From positions 80,307,757 to 80,371,756 of the forward strand of contig NC_080546.1 in assembly GCF_028640845.1 (NCBI RefSeq): a stretch of 64,000 bases of DNA, read 5' to 3'. The stretch comes from Ahaetulla prasina (taxonomy: Eukaryota; Chordata; Lepidosauria; Squamata; Colubridae). Position 1 is the stretch's first letter. Each line of letters opens with the position of its first letter. Made by a program: the position numbers and the translations under genes. A model generated the notes under the pieces. It ran no database searches. It was given only the letters and a program-made list of their open reading frames with translations, and was not told the DNA's origin. Below, piece after piece: positions 18,548 to 28,400 of the stretch.

Positions 18548-18731
18548 GGAAGCCAGATTCACTTCACAACCCGATTACCAATTTGTCCACTGCGGTGTTT
18601 CGCTTAACAACTGGGGCAAGGAAGGTCGTTGAACGGAGGCAAAACTCACTGAACAGAGACGTCTCGCTGAGCAACAGAAATGCTGGAGGGGGGGGGCCTA
18701 CCGTTGAGGCCGTAAGTCGAGGACTGCCTGC
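18548..18731. mobile_element. TA-type MITE, right half, at the SGCB promoter
   Basis: Ends GTCGAGGACTGCCTG; the left half is missing. It ends 212 bp before the SGCB start codon and abuts the GC-rich promoter region. Confidence 0.78.
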
Positions 18732-18739
18732 ATTTTACG

Positions 18740-19350
18740 TCCTCCTCCCTTTTTTTTTTGGGCCTGCGCCGCTTCCCTCCAACGGGGCTCTCTCGGGTCT
18801 TTTCTCGGCTCTCCCCTTCCCACCGACCCGCCTGCCGCAGAAAGCCCCGACCGGAGGAGGAGGAGGCGGATTCCGCGTCAGCTTTTCGGCCTCGCCGCCC
18901 AGCCTCGCTCCCTCTGCCGGCCAAGGAAGGACAAGAGCCGAAGATGGCGGTTCTTCCAGCCGCCGCAGCGGCGGGCGCGGCGGCGGCGGCTTCCGAGCAG
19001 GTCGGTAGCCAGGCGGAGGGAAGGGGGGAGGCAGGGAAATTTGGGAAGCCGCCGATGCGGACCCCTCTGCGAAGATTTGCGCTGGGGAAATCTGGCGGGA
19101 AAGCAGAGCCGCCGCCGCCGCCGCGGGTCCCGGCCGTCTCTCTCTCTCTCCCCCCCCCACCCCTCAACCTCAGTTTGGGGTTCAAGCGGAGGGTCCGAGC
19201 TCGCTTCGGTGGGGCTGGCGGCCGCCGAAGGGCGTTGGAAGTCCGCCTTAAGGAGAGCCAGGCGGCGGGCGAGAAAGCTCTCCTCAGCGGCTCCGTAACC
19301 AAGCAAGCGCCTCTGTGAGGCGCGCCTCAGAGCCTCGCCGCCCGTTATGT
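18740..19350 (+). promoter_or_regulatory. SGCB: SGCB CpG-rich promoter and exon 1 region
   Basis: Dense CpG and GC-rich sequence covers the start codon. No TATA box is seen. A second CpG-rich piece at about 19585-19765 is separated by trinucleotide arrays. Overlapping open frames on both strands here are base-composition artefacts. Confidence 0.75.
18944..19000 (+). CDS. SGCB: SGCB exon 1 (coding part)
   Basis: 19 codons, MAVLP then an alanine-rich run ending SEQ, followed by GTCGGT as donor. The ATG is in an AAG-ATG-G context and is the first in-frame ATG matching the family; it lies inside a CpG-rich promoter region. The human counterpart is a shorter poly-Ala run ending in EQ. Confidence 0.9.
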
Positions 19351-19408
19351 TTGCGCTTCCTGAGGGAATCCTGAGGGAATCCTTCAAATACCATTTCCCC
19401 CCTCCCTA

Positions 19409-19481
<73 letters not shown>

Positions 19482-22400
19482 TTAATGTTATTATTGTTGT
19501 TGTTGTTATTATTATTATTATTATTATCTCGTTTATATCTCGTTTACTGTGTATACTGTCATTTTGTGTAAATAATAATAATAATAGTGGCGCTGGGCTG
19601 CGCCCCTTGGCGGAGGGACCACGCCCGGAGCGGCGTCCGAGAGAGGGAGATTCCTGCCCAAGTAAGCGGCGCCCGGCCCTCCGTGCGAGCAAAAAATAGA
19701 CCGCTACGAGCGGCCTCCTCTCTCTCGCCTGAGCCCCGCCGGTCCTGTGTTGCTTCCCTGGGCTCCCTGGTGGAACAAAAACTCCCAAATTTCGTTTTTT
19801 TCTCGCCCTGTGTATGGATATATCACGGACCTAGCCCGTATTGTGTCTCTGTGTCGTATAATATATGTGGGTATACGCATAGTTATGTATGTATGTTTTT
19901 TTTTATTATTATTATTATTGTGTTGTGTTGTGTTGTGTTGTGTTGTGTTGTGTTGTGTTAAGTTACCTTATGTTACGTTATGTTATCTTATGATTTGTGT
20001 TACTACCTGATACAAACCATGAGATAAGTCCTTAAGGTATAGCATTTTGCTATCTTGAGTTTATTAGTATGAATGGTCTTTATTTGCATTTAAATTTATA
20101 TCAGTAAATTTATAAATTTATATTAGTACCAAAAGGTACTAAGTTTGGTTGATCTCTAGACTTGTTTCTCCATTTCATATAAAATATGTCGGCATATACA
20201 TTATTATGTTACGTTACGTTACACTACATGACACTACAGTAATACTATATTATACTATATTATAAAAATATTAATTATATTATGTTATTTAGTTTTGTGT
20301 TACTGCCAGATACAAACCATGAAATAACTAGTTTAGAGTATAGCATTTTGCTATCTTGAGTTTATTAGTTTTAATTCGTATGAATGGTCTTTATTTGCAT
20401 TTAAATTTATATCAGTAAATTTATATTAGTACCAAAAGGTACTAATTTTGGTTGATCTCTAGACTTGTTTCTCCATGTGTTATAAAATATGTGGGCATAT
20501 ACATTATTATGTTACGTTATGTTACACTACACTACACTACAGTAATACTATACTATATTATATTATAAAAATATTAATTATATTATATTATTTAGTTTTG
20601 TGTTACTGCCTGATACAAACCCTGAAATAACTAGTTTAGAGTATAGCATTTTGCTATCTTGAGTTTATTAGAGTTTTAATTTATATGAATGGTCTTTATT
20701 TACATGTAAATTTACATTTTGTACCAAAAGATACTGATTTTGGCTGATCTCTAGACTGGGTTGTTTCTCCATGTCATATAAAATATGTTATTATATTATA
20801 TTATATTATATTATATTATATTATATTATATTATACTATACTATTATTTTGTGTTACTGCCTGATACAAACCCTGAAATAACTAGTTTAGAGTATAGCAT
20901 TTTGCTATCTTGAGTTTATTAGAGTTTTAATTTATATGAATGGTCTTTATTTACATGTCATATAAAATATGTTATTATATTATATTATATTATATTATAT
21001 TATATTATATTATATTATATTATATTATATTATATTATACTATACTATACTATACTATACTATACTATACTATACTATTACTATTACTATTACTATTACT
21101 ATTACTATTACTATTACTATTACTATTACTATTACTATTACTATACTATACTAACTATACTATACTATTATTTTTGTGTTACTTCCTGATACAAACCACA
21201 AAATAACTCTTTAGAGTATAGCATTTTGCTATTTTGAGTTTATTAGTGTTTTAATTTGCATGAATGGCCTTTATTTACATGTCTATTTATATTTTGTACC
21301 AAATGGTACTGCCTACTTTTGGTTGGTCTATCTCAGGGATATCAAACTCGATTTCATTGAGGGCCATGTCAGAGTTGTGTTTGACCTGGTTGGGGAGGGG
21401 GTGGCTGGGTGTGTGTGGCCAGCTTGATGTCATTCATTGAGGTTCCATTTACTGGGCTCCAGTAGCTTCCTGCAGCCCTCTGCCAGTGAAAATGGCGCTC
21501 CAGAGGGCCACATGTGCTCTGTTTTCGTTGCGTTTTCATTGACAGAGGGTTGCAGGAGGCCATTGTGGCCCAAAAGGAGCCCAGGAGGGCTGCACACGGC
21601 CCTCCCCAGCTCCCTTTTCGCTAGCAGAGGCCGCCGGCCAGTCCTTCACTGTTTCTAGGGTGGGCCCACAGGCCTTGAGTTTCACACCCCTGGTCTACGT
21701 AGAGTAGACTGTGTTGTTTCTCCATGTCATATAATATATGTGGGTATATGCGTAATTTTGTATTTATTTATTTATTTAGTCATGTTTATGTAGCGCATGT
21801 AGGAGGCAGTGACCCTCTCTGAGAGCTGCATGCAATTTCATTTTAATGTATGCCGATTAGTGTCCTTTCAAAGTGACAAAAAAGTTATTCTAAGTCTAAA
21901 GTCTAACAAGGATGGTGGAGGAGATGTGGAAAACCGGGTGGCCCAACCAGACCGCCATGCACTCAGATAGTGGGAATTGGAGAGGACAGAAAAGGACCAG
22001 CAAGCTTTGCAAAACTGAGAAAGGTTGGCCTGGAATAACGCTCCTTTTGAAAGGCATTGTTGGGGGCTGAAAAAAATTTGTGACATTTAAAAAGAAAAAA
22101 ATCAAGAGTACGGGTAGTCCTCCACTTACGACCACAATTCAGCCCAAAATTTATGTTGTTAGGTGAGACATTTTTAAGTGAGTTTTGCCCCATGTTATGA
22201 CTTTTCTTGCTACAGTTGCTAAGTGAATCACTGCAAACAGTGGATTGTGGCTGTATGACCACTGCAACAAAAGGTTATAAAATGAGGTCCAATGATGTGA
22301 TGACCTATTTTATGTCCATCATGACTTAACAACCGAAATTCCTGGGCTCAATCATGGTCATAATTCAAGGACTACCTGCTCTGTAAGGATCGTTGAAGTA

Positions 22401-25400
22401 TTTTTCAACTGATGCTCCCTTTCTCCAGGATGTAATCATTTTGTAAATAAAATAAATGCTATACTCCATGTAGATTCTTTCTGATCATTTTAAAACGTTG
22501 AAATGTTATTGAGCAATTCTTTCTGCTGAAATTTATAGCAAAGCTCAAATGGCCCCGTGAAGAAATCGATGCGAGAAAAGGCCGTGGAACGCAGAAATAT
22601 TAACAAAGAGCATAACAGTAACTTCAAGGCGGGATACATCCCGATTGATGAAGATCGTCTACACAAAACTGGTTTGCGAGGCAGAAAAGGCAATTTGGCG
22701 ATCTGTGTGCTGGTCCTCCTTTTCATTTTGGCTGTTGTTAATTTAATCGTAAGTATAATAATCTATAAAATGCATTCTAGCTGACGATATTCAGTTAGAT
22801 AAAGGGACAGAATCTGGGGTGAAATCCAGCAGGTTCTGGAGAACCGGTAGCGGAAATTTTGAGTAGTTCGGAGAACCGGCAAATACCACCTCTGGCTGGC
22901 CCCAGAGTGGGGTGGGAATGGAGATTTTGCAATATCCATCCCCCCAGGACTGGGGAGGAAATGGGGATTTTGCAATACCCTTCCCCCAGGAGTGGGGAGG
23001 AAATGGGGATTTTGCAATATCCTTCCCCCAGGAACGGGGAATGAATGGAGATTTTGCAGTATCCTTCCCCTGCCATGCCCACCAAGCCACGCCCACAGAA
23101 CCGGTAGTAAAAAAATTTGAATTTCACCACTGGACAGAATGACTCAACCTATCAATTCCATGCCCTAAAAATACAGCAGAAGGAAGTTCCCTCAACTGCA
23201 CCCGAGCCTGCCAGCTGATTTTGGACCTGTAAGGTGATCCGTATACTCCCTAAATACCAGGTGGGAGGGCATCCTACAAATCTCTGGGAGGAGGCTGTTC
23301 CAGAAGGTTTGACTTGCTGACCCCTCCCCAGATCTCTCACACTGGATGTGTGAACTAGTGTGATAGGTTCTGTTTGAAGCAGAAGATCCTGTGGGTACCC
23401 CGGTGCCAAGCCATTATGGATTTTATAGGTCAAAACCAACAATAGTTTGAATTGGCCCAGAAGCTCTGTAGTAGCAAGAGCAGTGTCCACAGATCTGGCA
23501 CAATATATGATAGTTGGCTTTGACTCATTAAGAGATGGCCTGCTGCATTTTGAACCAGTTGCAAAATTTGAGTGGTCTTCAAAGGCAGCCCGCTGTAGTA
23601 TGCCTTGAAGTAATTATACAGGAGGTAACAAAGTCACTCACTGTTGTCAGGTCTTCCAGAATTTCATCTAAATTCTAGAACATTTACACGGGTGAAATGC
23701 TCCTGGTTCAGACCGGATCGCCCAATTCGGTAGCAATGGTGGTAGGTGGTTCAGAGAACCGGTAGCAAAAATCCCTGCCCCCCATCCCCACCCCATGCCC
23801 AACTGAGCCGCGCAATCATCAGAGGATTTTTTTTACTTTTAAAAGCATTTTTTCTACAACCTTTCGGCCAAAGAGGTTGTAGAAAAAATGCTTTTAAAAG
23901 AAAAAAAAAGTTGGCTACGCCCACCCAGTCACATTACCCCCCACCAAGCCACGCCTACAGAACCGGTAGTAACAAATTTTACATTTCACCACTGCATTTA
24001 CATCTCCTTAAGATTGATAGCTAAAGTATTGAATGCAAGGGGGGGGGAAATCACATTTTAAATATACCTTTTATTTTTCATTTTATGAAAGAAAGAATCT
24101 TAGCCATTCCTCATACAGGTAGTCCTCGACTTACGACCACAATTGAGTCCCAAATTTCTGTTGCTAAGCGAAACGGTTGTTAAGTGAATTTTGTCCCATT
24201 TTACGACCTTTATGGATACCGTTGTTAAGCGAATCACTGCAGTTGTTAAGTTAGTAACACTGTTGTTAATTGAATCTGGCTTCCCCATTGACTTTGCTTG
24301 TCAGAAAGTCGCAAAAGGAGATCACATGACCTTGGGATGCAGCAATGGTCATAAGTATGAGCCAGTTGCCAAGCACCTGAATTTTGATCATATGACCACT
24401 GGGTGTGTGTGTGTGTGTGTGTGCTGCAATGTTTGTACATATGAAAACTAATCATGTCACTTTTTTCAGTGCCATTATAACATTGGCCACTGAATGAATG
24501 GTTGTAAATTGAGACTATCTATAAATTGCTTCCTATACTGTGTATAGGAAGCTGCCTTTCATGGACATCATTCAAGCTTGCTGTACCACAGACATTTCTC
24601 AAAAGTTTTGGAGGCCAAAACATTCACAAATGGTTCAAATGTTAATCTGTTTTCCAAGTGACACAAATCTTTCAGAACTGTACAAACAATATTTATTTTC
24701 TTAGATCACCTTCATAATTTGGGCTGTAATTCGTATTGGACCCAATGGCTGCGATAGCATGGAATTTCATGATAGCGGATTACTAAGATTTAAACAAGAT
24801 TCTGATATGGGAATTATACATCCATTATATAAGAGTACAGTGGGAGGCCGACGGAACGAAGATTTGGTGATTGTTGGAGAAAATCAGCCAGTAAGTATGT
24901 GCCTCCTTATATTCAATATCTAAGGTTTGGCTTCATATTATCTTGCTGAATTGTGTTTGGCTGGAATCTAACCAAGAGGAGAATCTTCTTAATAATGGTA
25001 CTTGTGGCATACCCTCCTAAGAGACCTTTATCCTGATGCAATATATCTCTGATAGTCAAAAATCTGGGTTTTAGTTATTGGTCACTTGTTTGCTTTGCTG
25101 GTTAGTGAAATTCTTTTGTTTGTAGACTTTTATTTCTGTGATGCTGGATATTGCAGTTTTCTTTGTTTCAGTTTTAATTTTTAATTTGTTGGATGCTGTC
25201 TTGCATTTATACCTTTTAAAATAAATTGATAAATTGCTTATTAAGATGAAAAAGCACTACCAATTAATAATTTAAGGCAGCGTAATAAATTCTCTGTTAT
25301 TAAATTCAGCACCCTCTTTCTTCTTTTAAAGATTGTATTTCAGCAGGGGGAAACAAAACTTAGTGTGGAGAAAAATAAAACTTCAATTACCAGCGATATC

Positions 25401-28400
25401 GGAATGGAATTTGTTGACCCACGAACTCAAAACACTTTATTTAGCACTGACTACAATACCCATGAGTTTAATTTGCCAAGTGGAGTAAAAATTTTAAATG
25501 TCCAAAAAGCATCTACAGAAAGGGTATGGATTATATTTTGCTTACTTTCAACTGTAAACGTATAATATGTTTGGTTTTTTAAATAAATGACATCTAAAAT
25601 TCATAATTTTATTGAGATTTTATTGAGATTTATATAAATTTGCAATGTTCTGCACATAGAATAAGCAAGCAAACAAAAACTAAGATGTATCTAGTTAACC
25701 AGTTAACAGAAAGACGTGGAATAATTGTACATTTAAACCATCGATTAGACCTCTGTATTTAAACAGGTTACTACAACTATATTCTACAACTACTTTTACA
25801 ACATATTTATTTTATTAATTGTAATTTATTTATTGGTCAAATGTAGACAACCACCCAACTTCGTAAAGACTCTGGATAGTCTATGACCACTAAAAACAGT
25901 GCAGGTAATCCTCGACTTACGACTATTTATTTAGCAACTTTCAAACAGTGCTGGAAAAAATGATTTTAAGAATGGTCCTCATAGTTATGACCATCTCCGC
26001 ATCCCCACGGTCTCCTGCGCCCGATTTAGGTACTTGGCAATTGGCATATTTCTACAATGGTAGATCATCATTTATGCACTTCCCACCTTGCTTCCAACCA
26101 GCAGAGTCAATTGGGAAGCCAGAATAACTTCATGTGATTCACTTAACAACTACAGCAAAAAAAGGTCATAAAATCAGGTGCAACCCATTTAACAGTCGCA
26201 TTGCTTAGTAACAGACGTTCTCGTCTCAATTATGATCGTAAGTTGAGGACTATCTGTAAGAAAAAAATAGAGCAATAAAAACAATGATTTACTTCCAAAA
26301 GAGGAAGCATTTAAACCCCCAAACACCCTTGCAACAGACTTGCCATCCACCCTAACTCAGAACGAACTAAGACTCAGAAAAAGCCAAGTTTTTATAGACC
26401 TTTTAAAAATGAGTAAGGGGAATTCAGATCAGGTGTCGTGATGGTACTGACACGAAGTAAAGCACTTAATTAGAAACCGTACAGAATTCAGTTAGTGCTG
26501 CTCTGTAAAGTTTAGATAAAGCTAAGTTTCTATAAACAAATTTTGAATAAACTAATATTCAAAAGGGGGTCAAATTATTCTCCAAAGCACCAGAGGGCAG
26601 GACAAGAAATAATGGCTGGAAACTGATCAAGGAGAGATGCAGCCTGGAATTAAGGAGAAATTAACAGTAAGGACAGTTAACCAGTGGAACAGCTTGCCTC
26701 CAGAAATCGTGGGTGCTCCATCACTGGAGGTTTTTAAGAAGAGACTGGACAGTCACTTGTCTGAGATTGTATAGGTTCTCCTGCTTGAACAAGGGGTTGG
26801 ACTAGAAAACCTCCAAGGTCCCTTCTTATTCTATTCTATTCTATTCTATTCTATTCTATTCTATTCTATTCTATTCTATTCTATTCTATTCTATTCATAA
26901 ACAAATTTTGATTCTAGATAAAGCTACTAAGTTTCTGTAACAAGAATGCAAACAACCAATAAAGACAGCAGACGAATAAGAATAGAAATCTAGAACTTTA
27001 AAATTAAGATCTCAGAGCATTTTTAGGTCCATATCTGGTAATCCTAAACGATTATTTATGTGCTACAGTCAAAGTGCAAAGAGTGAACAGCACTGTGTAA
27101 GAACGAGTTCTTTTATACTTTGATTACTTTAATATAAATTTGATACTAGTTTAGTAAACACATTGTATAGCCATGTTCTTTTTTTCTTAGATTACAAGCA
27201 ATGCCACGAGTGATCTCAATATAAAAGTTGATGGGCGTGCTATTGTCCGTGGAAATGAAGGAGTGTTTATTATGGGCAAAACTATAAAGTTTTCTATGGG
27301 ACGCAACTTGGAACTGAAAGCCGTAAGTAATTCCAGGATTTTTAGCTATTTTATAATGTGGTCGCTCGACTAAGGAAATGTCATTTGGTCAGACATTGGC
27401 TCGGTTTTGTCATTTGTGAACTTAAACTTGCATGCATACACAGACATACAAACTGTATTTTTAATATTTCAATTGGCCTTTAAATCTGTTCTGTGCATAA
27501 ACGCTTTCTACTTCATACAGACAATGCTCTGTTGAATTCCTGAATAAATTATATTCACCCAAACACTTGTAGCAGTGTTTTGAAGCAAATAGAATAGAAT
27601 AGAATAGAATTTTATTGGCCAAGTGTGATTGGACACACAAGGAATTTGTCTTGGTGCATATGCTCTCAGTGTACATAAAAGAAAAGATACATTCATCAAG
27701 GTACAACATTTACAACACAATTGATGGTCAATACAGGATATTTGAATATTAAAACTAAAACTAATCTTTGCAGATGAATAAGAAGACAGTGTCCTAAACG
27801 AACGCTTGTAAGTCAAGTACTACCTGTATTGTAGCTGTAAGTAAGCTCAATATTTGGAGTACAATGCAAGTAACTATAAGATTGTAGGGAGGGAAGGAAT
27901 ACGGTATAAAATAAGGTATTGCGATTTCAGGCAAACACAACATCTTTACCAAACCTCTTTAATTTTCAAGAGTCCAAATTAGTCACCCCAGATGGTTGCT
28001 TCCACTGGAACACTTTCAAAAAAGAAAAGAAAGGTTGGAGACATGTTTGCTTCTATATTTAGTTGTAACTCATATTTCTCTCCTGATGAGTAGAAAAAAG
28101 ACAACTAGACAGTAAAAGGTAAAGGTTCCCCTCACACATATGTGCTAGTCGTTCCCGACTCTAGGGGGTGGTGCTCATCTCTGTTAAAAAAGCCGAAGAG
28201 CCAGTGCTGTCCAAAGATGTCTCTGTGGTCATGTGGCCGGCATGACTAAACGCCAAAGTCACATGGAGCGCTGTTACCTTCCCACCAAAGGTGGTCCCTA
28301 TTTTTCTACTTGCATTTTTTACGTGCTTTCGAATTGCTAGGTTGGCAGAAGCTGGGACAAGTAATGGGAGTTCACCCTGTTATGCAGCACTAGGGATTTG

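Larger units (their letters stand above)
19800..21780 (+). repeat. Satellite of about 300 bp units in SGCB intron 1
   Basis: The motif GATACAAACC recurs at about 20009, 20309, 20611, 20862 and 21188, each followed by AGCATTTTGCTATCTTGAG, GAATGGTCTTTATTT and TTTCTCCATGTCATATAAA. Spacing is about 300, 302, 251 and 326 bp. Most units hold their own short AT-rich repeat (GTTAC/ACTAC, TTATA, TACTA, ATTACT). Confidence 0.85.

Noticed and set aside
18583..19387. Several long overlapping frames around the SGCB start
   Set aside because: GC-rich promoter with few stops; only the exon 1 frame matches a known protein.
20940..21206. Tyr/Ile/Leu-repeat frames that resemble membrane proteins
   Set aside because: Translation of AT-rich microsatellites in the intron-1 satellite.
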